Assembly (NCBI RefSeq): GCF_030065535.1 | Contig: NZ_JASJND010000004.1 | Span: forward strand, 310,001 to 374,000 | Length of the DNA stretch: 64,000 nucleotides | Direction: 5' to 3' | Source: Microbacterium dauci | Lineage (GTDB): Bacteria > Actinomycetota > Actinomycetes > Actinomycetales > Microbacteriaceae | Part shown: in pieces, positions 1 to 7,481 of the stretch | Layout of the letters: the number at the start of each line of letters is the position of its first letter | Position numbering within the stretch: position 1 is the stretch's first letter | Translations under genes and position numbers: made by a program | Notes under the pieces: model-generated | Told to the model about the DNA's origin: nothing | Seen by the model: only the letters and a program-made list of their open reading frames with translations | Database searches by the model: none

Positions 1-997
1 GGAGCGCTTCGACCGGGGGTGTGAACGGGAGGGATGCCGCGCCCGCGGCATCCGCTGGTCCAGACGTCATCGCGGTCTGAGACGTCATCGCGAGTCGGTC
101 GTCGCGCCATCGCTCCCACTGCCCGAGCTTGTCGAGCAGCGCGCCGACCACAGAGAACAGCCAGGCCCAGGTGTTCGGATCGAGGGTCGAGAAGTCGCGC
201 TTCGCGTAGAGGAAGAGCCAGTCGTCGACGATCTCGACGTCGAGCTGCGCCGCGTGGTCGATGAAGCGGGCCATGATGTCGGGCGTGAACAGGTAGAGCG
301 CGTCCTGCTCGTAGCCGCGCGGGCAGTACAACGCGAAGTGCTGGTCGAAGTCGCCCTCGAAGCTCAGCCGCTGATCCTTGTCGAAGACCTGCGGCAGGTT
401 CGACCCGAACAGCGCGTTGTTGCCGACGGCGTCGAGGACGATGTGGGGCAGCGGGGTCGCGAGCTTGATCGCGACGTATCCCCAGCGATGGGTGGTCTGG
501 TTCTTGCCCGACCCGGTCGTGTACCGGTAGTTCGCGAACTCCACGAACCGTGGACGGTCGCCGCGCAGCAGATCGGATGCCTGCCGCGAGCTGCCGTGCG
601 AGAAGATCATGCCCGGCAGCGCCGGTGCGGGCGCGGTGGGGAACCAGGTCATGCCGTTCGCCTGCGCGAACCGGTCGAGCCGGTACCAGCGCTCGCCCGA
701 CCTGCCGATGCCGCGGATGATGAGCGCCCCGACCCCCACGCCCGCGCCAGCGACCACGACCACGGTCATGACCGCGCCGGTCGCCGCGGCTGCACCGCCG
801 CCCGATCCGATCACCGTGATCAGACCGATGCCGACGTTCAGCAGCACGATGCCGAAGATGACCGCCGCGATGATGCCGACGACGAGACCGGCCGTGCCGC
901 CGCTCGGCGCACGGCCCGATGCGACGAGCTGCTGCCGGTAGGCCTTGACCGTCGCGCGGTCGACCGGCTCGGTGAGGGGGCGCGGGTCGAAGCTCAT
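1..997 (-). CDS. Two-TM membrane protein, C-terminus cut by window edge
   Basis: The protein reads leftwards from an ATG at 997-995 (MSFDPRPLTEPVDRATVKAY) and runs off base 1 without a stop, so its C-terminus is missing. Two long hydrophobic stretches rich in Gly, Ala, Val and Ile lie at about residues 36-63 and 73-95. They are followed by a soluble domain of about 230 residues containing aromatic and acidic patches. I do not recognise a named family and assign no function. The tail seen here contains a perfect inverted pair of the GGATGCCGCG motif at 32-54, here inside coding sequence. The next gene upstream lies 27 bases away on the same strand, so the two may be co-transcribed. Confidence 0.75.
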   Translation of the reverse strand, partial: MSFDPRPLTEPVDRATVKAYRQQLVASGRAPSGGTAGLVVGIIAAVIFGIVLLNVGIGLITVIGSGGGAAAATGAVMTVVVVAGAGVGVGALIIRGIGRSGERWYRLDRFAQANGMTWFPTAPAPALPGMIFSHGSSRQASDLLRGDRPRFVEFANYRYTTGSGKNQTTHRWGYVAIKLATPLPHIVLDAVGNNALFGSNLPQVFDKDQRLSFEGDFDQHFALYCPRGYEQDALYLFTPDIMARFIDHAAQLDVEIVDDWLFLYAKRDFSTLDPNTWAWLFSVVGALLDKLGQWERWRDDRLAMTSQTAMTSGPADAAGAASLPFTPPVEAL

Positions 998-1023
998 GCC
1001 CGCCACCGTACCGGGCGGGGGTG

Positions 1024-2016
1024 TCAGGGGTTCAGGGGGTCGGGGATGTCGTATCCGAGTGCCGTGCCCTCGGGGATCTCGGCGGCCTCGAGATGTGGAT
1101 CGGCGACGAGGGCCGCGACGAGCTCCGCCGACCCGCCGACGATCGTCGAGTCGAAGTCGATCTCACTGACCAGCACCCACGCCCGGTCGTCGGGCCACGC
1201 GAGGCTCGGGCTGTAGGCGCCGGGCGGGAACCCGTGCGACTCGGCCTTGACGTCGCGCCACGGCGCTGTCAGCACCCAGTCTTCGTCGGTGAGCGCGGAG
1301 ACACCACCGGAGAACAGCACGAAGTCACGGTTCGGAAGGCGCAGGCGAGGACCCTCGGAGACGTCCCGTGACAGGATGCCCTCCTGCCACGTCGGGCGCC
1401 GGAAGACGTTGTTCCACACATCCTTGAAGCTGCGACCGAGCATCTGGTTGTGGCGGGCGATCGAGCCGTCATCGTCGGCCTGATAGAACGCACGCGACGG
1501 ACCGATGCCGAGGTGCCCGACCAGACCGCCATGTCCGTCCCAGAGCGCGGCGAAACCGGCATCCGGTGTGCTGGTGTGACGGGAGAGCACGCGCGTGACC
1601 GAGGCGAGAATGTCCGTCGGCAGCGCGCTTTGGTCAGGGTCGTGATAGCGCCACCCTTCGGCGTCGCGCGGGTCATTCTCCCGATTCGCGACCTCGTCGC
1701 GACGTGCGAGCGCGTCCCATTGCGCCAGCGGGTGCATCGTCGTCCCCAGCGCTACGGCAGTCTGCGCCCACGTCACCCGCTCGTCCTCGATGTCGAGACC
1801 GGGATGCCGCTCCATGAACGCCGTCCACGCCCGCTCGTCGGAGTACGGCTGCGGCGGCCATGCCGCGCCGATCGGTCGATCTCGGGATGCCGGGTGGAAC
1901 ACCCGCGCATAGGCCTCGAAGCCGCGCGGCACGACGTCGTGCATCGTCCCGCGCCACGGGTCGTCGATGCGCTCCCGCAGCCAGTCGCCGGCAGAGACAT
2001 CGCGGGTCCACTCCAT
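1024..2016 (-). CDS. Uncharacterised 330-aa cytoplasmic protein
   Basis: An uninterrupted reading frame of about 330 residues with strong third-position GC. I start it at the ATG giving MEWTRDVSAGDWLRERIDDP; a GTG three codons upstream (2025) is the alternative. There is no signal peptide or membrane segment. The composition is rich in Trp, Arg and Asp, and I see no catalytic motif that I can name. It lies upstream of and on the same strand as the partial membrane protein, and is divergent from rpsF. The function is unknown. Confidence 0.7.
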   Translation of the reverse strand: MEWTRDVSAGDWLRERIDDPWRGTMHDVVPRGFEAYARVFHPASRDRPIGAAWPPQPYSDERAWTAFMERHPGLDIEDERVTWAQTAVALGTTMHPLAQWDALARRDEVANRENDPRDAEGWRYHDPDQSALPTDILASVTRVLSRHTSTPDAGFAALWDGHGGLVGHLGIGPSRAFYQADDDGSIARHNQMLGRSFKDVWNNVFRRPTWQEGILSRDVSEGPRLRLPNRDFVLFSGGVSALTDEDWVLTAPWRDVKAESHGFPPGAYSPSLAWPDDRAWVLVSEIDFDSTIVGGSAELVAALVADPHLEAAEIPEGTALGYDIPDPLNP

Positions 2017-2181
2017 GGTCGCCACGGTACCCGGGACCGCTGTGGGCGGTGGGGCGCGGCATCCGCTAGACTGTTGTGGTTGTCTGCCTGCGCTCCGGCG
2101 CAGATCACGCAGACACGTGCATCAACCCTCCTGATGTCGGGAACCGCCCGGCATCCGTTCTAGTCCGAAGGAGGTGGGTTA

Positions 2182-2547
2182 ATGACGCACATCCACCAGT
2201 ACGAACTCATGGTGATCCTCGACCCCGAGGTCGACGAGCGCCAGGTCGCACCCAAGCTCGACGGGTTCCTGAAGGTCATCACCGCAGATGGTGGCTCGAT
2301 CGACAACGTCGACGTGTGGGGCAAGCGCCGTCTTGCATACGAGATCCAGAAGAAGAACGAGGGCATCTACGCCGTCGTCAACTTCACGGGTACCAGCGAG
2401 GCCACGCAGGAGCTCGACCGTCAGCTCAAGCTGAACGAGCAGATCATGCGCACCAAGGTCCTCCGCGCCGAGGAGGCGATCGCTCAGGTCGCCGCCGAGA
2501 AGGAGCGCGCTGACGCCAAGGCTGCCCGCAAGGCTGCGAAGGCCTAA
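2182..2547 (+). CDS. rpsF: 30S ribosomal protein S6
   Basis: This 121-residue protein starts [20 protein letters not shown] and has the S6 hallmark of an alternating beta-alpha-beta fold with the conserved YAVVNFTGT strand. A strong ribosome-binding site (AAGGAGGTGG, 2168-2177) sits just before the ATG. S6 binds 16S rRNA and pairs with S18 on the small-subunit platform. Its gene leads the conserved rpsF-ssb-rpsR-rplI cluster and ends only five bases before ssb, so it is almost certainly the first gene of that operon. The C-terminus is a short Ala/Lys-rich tail. Confidence 0.97.
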   Translation: MTHIHQYELMVILDPEVDERQVAPKLDGFLKVITADGGSIDNVDVWGKRRLAYEIQKKNEGIYAVVNFTGTSEATQELDRQLKLNEQIMRTKVLRAEEAIAQVAAEKERADAKAARKAAKA

Positions 2548-2552
2548 GGCTC

Positions 2553-3065
2553 ATGGCCGGCGAGACCATCATCACGGTCGTGGGTAACCTCACGGCAGAC
2601 CCCGAGCTGCGCTACACGCAGAACGGCCTGCCCGTGGCGAACTTCACGATCGCGTCGACGCCCCGCAGCTTCGACCGTCAGGCCAACGAGTGGAAGGACG
2701 GCGAAGCGCTGTTCCTCCGCGCGTCGGTGTGGCGCGAGTTCGCTGAGCACGTGGCCGGCTCGCTCACCAAGGGCATGCGGGTCGTCGCGACCGGCCGCCT
2801 GAAGCAGCGCTCCTACCAGGACCGCGAAGGCAACAACCGCACGGCGATCGAGCTGGAGGTCGACGAGATCGGCCCCTCGCTCCGGTACGCCACGGCCCAG
2901 GTCACCCGTGCCGCCAGCAACGGCGGCGGCGGGAACTTCGGCGGCGGTGGACAGCAGTCGCGTCCGCAGGTGCAGCAGGACGAGCCCTGGGCGACGCCCG
3001 GGTCTTCGGCTCCTGACGCATGGAGCGCGCCCGGGACGAGCTACGGCGACGACACCCCGTTCTGA
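2553..3065 (+). CDS. ssb: Single-stranded DNA-binding protein
   Basis: The 170-residue protein begins [20 protein letters not shown] and has the OB-fold core ([11 protein letters not shown], then [19 protein letters not shown]) in about the first 110 residues. A Gly/Gln/Pro-rich flexible linker follows, and the acidic tail ends DDTPF, the conserved C-terminal peptide that recruits replication and repair partners. It works at the replication fork and in repair, and its position between rpsF and rpsR, upstream of dnaB, is the standard bacterial arrangement. Length and ends are normal. Confidence 0.97.
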   Translation: MAGETIITVVGNLTADPELRYTQNGLPVANFTIASTPRSFDRQANEWKDGEALFLRASVWREFAEHVAGSLTKGMRVVATGRLKQRSYQDREGNNRTAIELEVDEIGPSLRYATAQVTRAASNGGGGNFGGGGQQSRPQVQQDEPWATPGSSAPDAWSAPGTSYGDDTPF

Positions 3066-3075
3066 TTCGAATTCC

Positions 3076-3098
3076 GGATGCCGCGAGGCGCGGCATCC
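3076..3098 (+). other. Intercistronic hairpin from an inverted GGATGCCGCG pair
   Basis: GGATGCCGCG (3076-3085), a three-base loop, then CGCGGCATCC (3089-3098) form a perfect 10-bp stem between ssb and rpsR. There is no T-run after it, so it is more likely an attenuator or mRNA-processing/stability element within the operon than a full terminator. It uses the same heptamer that is iterated across the window. Confidence 0.7.
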
Positions 3099-3118
3099 AC
3101 ATCTCTTAAGGAAGACAC

Positions 3119-3373
3119 ATGGCTGGAAAGGCAACCGGCGATCGCCGCAAGCCGCGGAAGGGCGCGAAGAACGCCGCTCCCGCGAAGGCGATCCGCGTCG
3201 GCGTCATCGACTACAAGGACGTCGCAACGCTTCGTAAGTTCATCTCGGAGCGCGGGAAGATCCGCGCCCGTCGTATCACCGGAGTCTCGGTGCAGGAGCA
3301 GCGTCTGATCGCCAAGGCGATCAAGAACGCGCGCGAGATGGCGCTCCTGCCCTACGCCGGCGCTGGCCGGTAA
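3119..3373 (+). CDS. rpsR: 30S ribosomal protein S18
   Basis: An 84-residue basic protein beginning [20 protein letters not shown]. It carries the S18 core [19 protein letters not shown] and the RNA-binding segment [21 protein letters not shown]18 docks next to S6 on the 30S platform. The ribosome-binding sequence AAGGA lies before the ATG, and the gene follows the ssb-rpsR hairpin. I see no CxxC zinc-binding cysteines, so this is a zinc-independent (C-minus) version of S18. Confidence 0.95.
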   Translation: MAGKATGDRRKPRKGAKNAAPAKAIRVGVIDYKDVATLRKFISERGKIRARRITGVSVQEQRLIAKAIKNAREMALLPYAGAGR

Positions 3374-3384
3374 GGAGCACCGAC

Positions 3385-3837
3385 ATGGCAAAGCTGATTC
3401 TCACGAACGAGGTCGCCGGGCTTGGTAGCGCCGGCGACGTCATCGAGGTCAAGAACGGGTACGCCCGCAACTACCTCATCCCCCAGGGCTTCGCTGTGGC
3501 CTGGACCCGCGGTGGCGAGAAGCAGGTGGCGTCCATCCGCGCCGCTCGCGAGTCGCGTGCGATCCACGACCACGAAGAGGCCGTGGCCCTCAAGAACGCG
3601 CTCGAGTCGAACACGGTCAAGCTGACCGTCAAGGCCGGTGCTGAGGGTCGCCTGTTCGGTTCGGTGAAGACCGCCGACGTGGCCGACGCCGTCAAGGCCG
3701 CCGGTCTGGGTGACCTCGACAAGCGCAAGATCCACATCACCTCGCCGATCAAGGCCGTGGGCGAGCACGAGGCGACCGTTCGCCTGCGTGACGACCTGAC
3801 TGCCGTGATCACCCTGCAGGTGGTCGCCGCCAAGTAA
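3385..3837 (+). CDS. rplI: 50S ribosomal protein L9
   Basis: A 150-residue protein starting [20 protein letters not shown]. It shows the L9 N-terminal domain, which binds 23S rRNA ([16 protein letters not shown]), a long connecting helix and the C-terminal domain ending [17 protein letters not shown]. The start lies 11 bases after rpsR with AAGGAG in front. L9 is the last gene of the ribosomal cluster here; a strong hairpin follows at 3852-3889 and dnaB lies a further 3.6 kb downstream, separated by two minus-strand surface-protein genes that are not part of the usual cluster. Confidence 0.97.
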   Translation: MAKLILTNEVAGLGSAGDVIEVKNGYARNYLIPQGFAVAWTRGGEKQVASIRAARESRAIHDHEEAVALKNALESNTVKLTVKAGAEGRLFGSVKTADVADAVKAAGLGDLDKRKIHITSPIKAVGEHEATVRLRDDLTAVITLQVVAAK

Positions 3838-3851
3838 TCCTGGCGCGCATC

Positions 3852-3889
3852 ACGGATGCCGCGATCCCGTTCGGGGTCGCGGCATCCGT
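3852..3889 (+). terminator. Terminator hairpin after rplI
   Basis: ACGGATGCCGCGATCCC and GGGGTCGCGGCATCCGT form a stem of about 17 bp (one G-U pair) with a four-base loop, 14 bases after the rplI stop. It is followed by GTCGTTTC rather than a long T-run. The stem is built from an inverted pair of the iterated GGATGCC motif. Confidence 0.75.
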
Positions 3890-3904
3890 CGTTTCACGGT
3901 GCAC

Positions 3905-3950
3905 GCGGATGTCGCGGATCATCCCCCAACAAGCGATCCGCGACACCCGC
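3905..3950. repeat. Second hairpin in the rplI/surface-protein gap
   Basis: Within the 321-base convergent gap 3838-4158, GCGGATGTCGCGGATC (3905-3920) pairs with GATCCGCGACACCCGC (3935-3950) in a 16-bp stem with one G-T/U mismatch and a 14-base loop. A further GC palindrome lies near 3983-4004. Apart from these hairpins and the flanking terminators I see no gene in this gap. Confidence 0.6.
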
Positions 3951-4106
3951 GCACGTCAGCAGGATGTGTGCCTGGTCATCCCGCCGGGGGCCGGGGCCCC
4001 GGCACGTGGGTACAAGGACTCGGCGGGGGATGCCGCGTCCAGGAGGCCATGGACGGCACGCCGCCCACCTCGCCCTGCACCCACGCACACCTCTCGCGCG
4101 CGGGTG

Positions 4107-4147
4107 AGGGACGGATGCCGCAGCCAGGCGCCGTGGCATCCGTCCCT
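4107..4147 (-). terminator. Terminator hairpin of the chaplin-like gene
   Basis: AGGGACGGATGCC (4107-4119) and GGCATCCGTCCCT (4135-4147) form a perfect 13-bp stem 12 bases beyond the stop of the minus-strand surface-protein gene. Like the rplI terminator it is an inverted GGATGCC pair. Confidence 0.7.
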
Positions 4148-4158
4148 CCCTCATGCGG

Positions 4159-5742
4159 TCAGACCAGCTGACGGCGGCGGGCCAGGAGCGCACCCATCGC
4201 GATCAGGGCCATAGCCAGGATCGGCAGCAGCAGCGAGGCAGTGCCGCCGGTCTCGGCGAGGGTGCCCTCGTCGCCGGCAGCCGCTTCGGGCATACCGCCG
4301 CCGGAGGACACGCCGCCCGGGATCTGGTCATCGGTACCCGTACCCGGGGTGTCAGTGCCCGGGGTGGTGGGGTCCGTCGGGTCCGTGGGGTCCGTGGGGT
4401 CCATCGGGTCCGTCGGATCGGTCGGGTCCGTGGGATCGGTCGGGTCCGTGGGGTCCGTGGGATCGGTCGGGTCCGTGGGGTCCGTGGGATCGGTCGGATC
4501 GGTCGGGTCCGTGGGATCGGTCGGGTCCGTCGGCGACGTGGGGTCGCTGCTCTCGGTCTCGCTGTCACCGATCACCGACACCGCGGTGTCGTCGATCGTG
4601 ATGGGGATGTCGATCGGGAGCACGATCTGCGTGCCGCCGCCGATGCCGTCGTCACCCGACGTGACGGGCGAGCCCGGCGTCGTCGGAGTATCGGTGGTGG
4701 TGTCCCCGCTGGTGGTCGAGCTGTCGCCGATCACCGAGACCGCCGTGTCGTCCACGGTCACGGGGATGCCGATCGGTGCGACGACCTGGGTGCCGCCTGC
4801 GACGCTGTCGCCGCCATCGGTGGTGGGAGCGCCCGTGCCGGGTGCTGCCGTGCCGCCGGTGGTGGTGTCCTCGCTGGTGGAGGAGCTGTCGCCGATCACC
4901 GAGACCGCGGTGTCGTCCACCGTCACCGGGATGCCGATCGGTGCGACGACCTGCGTGCCGCCTGCGACGCTGTCGCCGCCATCGGTGGTGGGAGCGCCCG
5001 CGCTGGGTGCTGCCGTGCCGCCGGTGGTGGTGTCGTCGCCGCTGGTGGTCGAGCTGTCGCCGATCACCGAGACAGCGACGTCGTCGACCGTCACCGGCAC
5101 CTGGACGGGCGCGACGACCTGCGTCCCACTGGCCGTCCCGTCCGATCCGCTCGTCTCAGGCTCGCCCGCAGCCGGAGCAGAACCACCGCTGGTGGCCTCG
5201 TCTCCGCTGGTGGTCGAGCTGTCACCGATGACCGAGACCGCGGTGTCACCGACGGTGATGGGCACCTCGACCGGCGCGATCACCTGCGTGCCGCTGGCGG
5301 TACCGTCCGACCCGTCGGTCGATGCCGACGGTGCCGACGCCGACTCCGTCGGTGCCGAAGCCTCGTCCTCGCTGGTGGTCGAGCTGTCGCCGATGACCGA
5401 GACCGCGGTGTCGCCGATCGTCACGGGAACGGACACGTCGACGAGCGCTTGCGTGCCCGATGCCGTGCCGTCCGATCCGCCGGTCGATGCCGATGCCCCA
5501 GTGGATGTGTCCGCTGCGGCTGTCTCGTCGGACGACTCGGTCGACGAGTCGCCCAGGAGGGACAGGGCCAGGTCGCCCACTTCGACAGGAATGTCGACGT
5601 TGACGAGGGCCTGTGTACCCGAGAGGAGTCCGTCCTCTCCTGACGTTTCCGCGGCATTCGCTGCCGCGGCGCCGAAGAGCGTGATGCCTCCGGCCACGAG
5701 CACGCCGAGAAGGGCGCGCTTGCACATGGCGTTCATTTTCAT
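4159..5742 (-). CDS. Long chaplin-like cell-wall protein with LAETG sorting signal
   Basis: This 527-residue exported protein starts MKMNAMCKRALLGVLVAGGI with a Sec signal peptide ending near AAANAAE. It carries seven repeats of about 29 residues, for example GTQVVAPIGIPVTVDDTAVS followed by VIGDSS, separated by Ser/Thr/Gly-rich linkers. After these come a (PTD)n wall-spanning stretch, then LAETG, a hydrophobic helix and RRRQLV. The spacing G-x2-V-x2-P-x3-PVxV-x4-VxVIG matches the chaplin (DUF320) core but lacks its cysteines. In Streptomyces, long chaplins with LAXTG signals are anchored by sortase E, so this is inferred to be a wall-anchored, possibly amyloid-forming or hydrophobic surface protein. 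The gene sits downstream of another repetitive surface protein on the same strand. Confidence 0.75.
   Translation of the reverse strand: MKMNAMCKRALLGVLVAGGITLFGAAAANAAETSGEDGLLSGTQALVNVDIPVEVGDLALSLLGDSSTESSDETAAADTSTGASASTGGSDGTASGTQALVDVSVPVTIGDTAVSVIGDSSTTSEDEASAPTESASAPSASTDGSDGTASGTQVIAPVEVPITVGDTAVSVIGDSSTTSGDEATSGGSAPAAGEPETSGSDGTASGTQVVAPVQVPVTVDDVAVSVIGDSSTTSGDDTTTGGTAAPSAGAPTTDGGDSVAGGTQVVAPIGIPVTVDDTAVSVIGDSSSTSEDTTTGGTAAPGTGAPTTDGGDSVAGGTQVVAPIGIPVTVDDTAVSVIGDSSTTSGDTTTDTPTTPGSPVTSGDDGIGGGTQIVLPIDIPITIDDTAVSVIGDSETESSDPTSPTDPTDPTDPTDPTDPTDPTDPTDPTDPTDPTDPTDPTDPTDPMDPTDPTDPTDPTTPGTDTPGTGTDDQIPGGVSSGGGMPEAAAGDEGTLAETGGTASLLLPILAMALIAMGALLARRRQLV
4365..4537. repeat. 9-bp tandem repeat encoding (Pro-Thr-Asp)n
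   Basis: About 19 copies of a 9-base unit alternating between GGTCCGTGG and GATCGGTCG forms encode the PTD wall-spanning stretch of the surface protein. The unit size keeps frame, so copy-number slippage would change stalk length without breaking the gene. One unit encodes PMD instead of PTD. Confidence 0.85.
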
Positions 5743-5837
5743 CTCTCCTAAAGATTGATCACTGACGACGCAGGAGTGCGTCTTGGCGCGTGAGTGCGCC
5801 CGGAACCGTGCCGCACGAAGAGGCGGCCGGGTTCGCG

Positions 5838-7040
5838 TCAGTCGGGAGAGACGTCGGTGTCGAAGAAGGGCGCCGGCAGCGAGCCGTCGTCGCCCGCGGT
5901 TCCGCGTCGCACCCAGGCACGGTGAGCGAAGAGGAATCCGAACGGGACGATGGCACTCAGGCCGAGCGCGCTTCCAGAAGCTGCAGAGACCGACGCGGTG
6001 CCGGCGAGCGTCGCAAGCGTCGGAAGTGAGGGTGCCGGCGCATCGGGGCCGGATGCCGGAGCGTTCGCCGCAGCCGAACCGATCGACGCCGCTACTGCAG
6101 GGGGGATGGCAGTTGGCGCGGTCCAGGGCGAGGCGAGCAGCCGTTCGACGGCATTCGCGGTCCCGATGCCCGTGGCATGGGCGGTGGCGTCGGCGTTCGG
6201 GAGCACGACGTTCGGCGAGTCGAGGCCCGGAATCGCGGGCGTCGACGGATCCGTGGGCACCGGGAGCACTCCGTCGATCACCGGGTCGATGACGTCGATC
6301 ACGGGGTCGATGACGTCCACGATCGGCGTGACCACAGGGTCGATCGCATCGATGACCGGGTCGAGCGCGTCGACGACCGGGGACACCGTGTCGACGACTA
6401 CATCGGTGACCGGCTCGACGGCCTCGAAAACCGGGTCGAGGACCGGGGCCACGGCGCCGACGACCGGGTCCACGACTGCTCGCGCGGGGGGCGCGACTGC
6501 ATCGACGACCGGCTTCGCGACCGGCGTGACCACGGTCTCGATGACGGGCTTCACGACCTCGGTCACCGGCTCGACGACGGGTGCGACGACCTTGTCTGCG
6601 ACCGGCTTCACGACCTTGTCCGCGACCGGCTTCACGACCTTGTCCGCGACCGGCGTGACCACCGTCTCGATGACGGGCTTCACGACCTCGGTCACCGGCT
6701 CGACCACGGGTGCGACGACCTTGTCTGCGACCGGCTTCACGATTTGGTCGGTCACCGGCTTGACTACTTCGTCGGTCACCGGCTTCAGGACCTTGTCGGT
6801 GACGGGCTTGACGACCTTGTCGGTCACCGGTTCGATGACGCGCTCGGAAGACTTCTCGACGAGCGTGCTCACCTTCGAGGTCAGCGACCTCAGCACCCCG
6901 GCATCCGATCGATCATCGTCCGCGTGTGCGGCGGAGGGAGCGAACACCGTGACCATCGCCGCCCAGAGCAGGGCGAAGCCGATGCCGGCCAGTGCGAGAA
7001 GGACGGCTCGGGATCGAGCACGGTCTGCGACAGTGTCCAC
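5838..7040 (-). CDS. Octapeptide-repeat surface protein
   Basis: A 400-residue protein starting at GTG (MDTVADRARSRAVLLALAGI) behind a strong GGGAGGTGA ribosome-binding site. An N-terminal hydrophobic helix ends near SAAHADDD and is either a signal peptide or an anchor. Residues of about 60-270 consist of degenerate eight-residue units such as KPVTDKVL, KPVTDEVV and KPVADKVV. They drift into VDPVVGAVAPVLDPVF and then an Ala/Pro-rich spacer. A second hydrophobic segment (ALGLSAIVPFGFLFAH) lies near the C-terminus, followed by RRG and an acidic tail. No LPXTG motif is present. I know no function. It lies directly upstream of the chaplin-like gene and may share its transcript. Confidence 0.65.
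   Translation of the reverse strand: MDTVADRARSRAVLLALAGIGFALLWAAMVTVFAPSAAHADDDRSDAGVLRSLTSKVSTLVEKSSERVIEPVTDKVVKPVTDKVLKPVTDEVVKPVTDQIVKPVADKVVAPVVEPVTEVVKPVIETVVTPVADKVVKPVADKVVKPVADKVVAPVVEPVTEVVKPVIETVVTPVAKPVVDAVAPPARAVVDPVVGAVAPVLDPVFEAVEPVTDVVVDTVSPVVDALDPVIDAIDPVVTPIVDVIDPVIDVIDPVIDGVLPVPTDPSTPAIPGLDSPNVVLPNADATAHATGIGTANAVERLLASPWTAPTAIPPAVAASIGSAAANAPASGPDAPAPSLPTLATLAGTASVSAASGSALGLSAIVPFGFLFAHRAWVRRGTAGDDGSLPAPFFDTDVSPD
6230..6840. repeat. 24-bp degenerate tandem repeats coding the octapeptides
   Basis: Repeated blocks such as CGACCGGCTTCACGACCTT recur every 24 bases, and a larger unit of about 130 bp is nearly duplicated (around 6513-6645 and 6645-6770). All keep the frame of the surface protein. 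The pattern is coding repetition, with no unique spacers. Confidence 0.75.
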
Positions 7041-7112
7041 AGGTCACCTCCCACGATGGATCATCGTGACGCGGCCGTAGATGACCGCGTACGCGGGGTG
7101 CCTGGAAGGCCG

Positions 7113-7141
7113 AGATTACGCCTCAAGGAACGTCTTGACAA
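7113..7141 (-). promoter_or_regulatory. Candidate promoter of the surface-protein pair
   Basis: Reading the minus strand, TTGTCA (7141-7136) and TAATCT (7118-7113) are separated by 17 bp and lie about 75 bases before the GTG start at 7040. The -35 matches consensus at five of six positions; the -10 match is weaker. Confidence 0.4.
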
Positions 7142-7215
7142 GAGCCGCTTTCACCCGCGCACTCCGCGACGCGCGCGGCGGGAATCTCTCACTTGACATC
7201 CACACCCTTTTGCAC

Positions 7216-7406
7216 ATGTCCACATCGCGCCTCGAACCTTCAAGGATTGGTTGAACCACATCCGTCGTCCACAGGCTGTGCGAAACACAAACCCAGATCA
7301 GCCAAGTTTTTGCCGAATGCATCCGCCGTATTCGGCGACGTTTTCCACACCCGCTGTTCACAGGGTGTGCGGCGTTTCCCGCAGATTGTCCACACAGTTA
7401 TCCACA
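7216..7406 (+). promoter_or_regulatory. Cluster of DnaA boxes upstream of dnaB
   Basis: Five good matches to the DnaA box, all in one orientation, lie in 190 bp: ATGTCCACA (7216-7224), TCGTCCACA (7265-7273), TTTTCCACA (7341-7349), TTGTCCACA (7386-7394) and TTATCCACA (7398-7406). The last two are perfect matches to the Streptomyces-preferred and E. coli consensus boxes and are three bases apart. A weaker site is CTGTTCACA (7354-7362). The stretch 7190-7330 is visibly more AT-rich than its surroundings. The gap 7041-7481 holds no gene that I can support, so this is either the dnaB control region or a DnaA-titrating site. Confidence 0.7.
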
Positions 7407-7481
7407 GGGTGGTTTGCGTGTGTCGGGGGGCGCTCCTAACGTGACCTGGGGCCGTTCGGGAGGCCTGTAAAGGGGGGCTTC

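Noticed and set aside
4365..4537. 9-bp tandem array as a replication iteron or VNTR control site
   Set aside because: It is fully explained as coding for the PTD stalk of the wall protein and keeps frame.
4153..5758. Long plus-strand reading frames (about 500 codons) across the surface-protein gene
   Set aside because: They are antisense images of the repeats. The minus-strand frame has a signal peptide, sorting signal, ribosome-binding site and terminator, while the plus frames have no recognisable protein.
6230..6840. Repeat array resembling CRISPR
   Set aside because: Units are contiguous, degenerate and multiples of three inside a coding frame, with no unique spacers and no cas genes nearby.
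7041..7481. Chromosomal origin oriC
   Set aside because: DnaA boxes are present, but neither dnaA nor dnaN adjoins, and actinobacterial oriC lies between those genes. It is reported only as a DnaA-box cluster.
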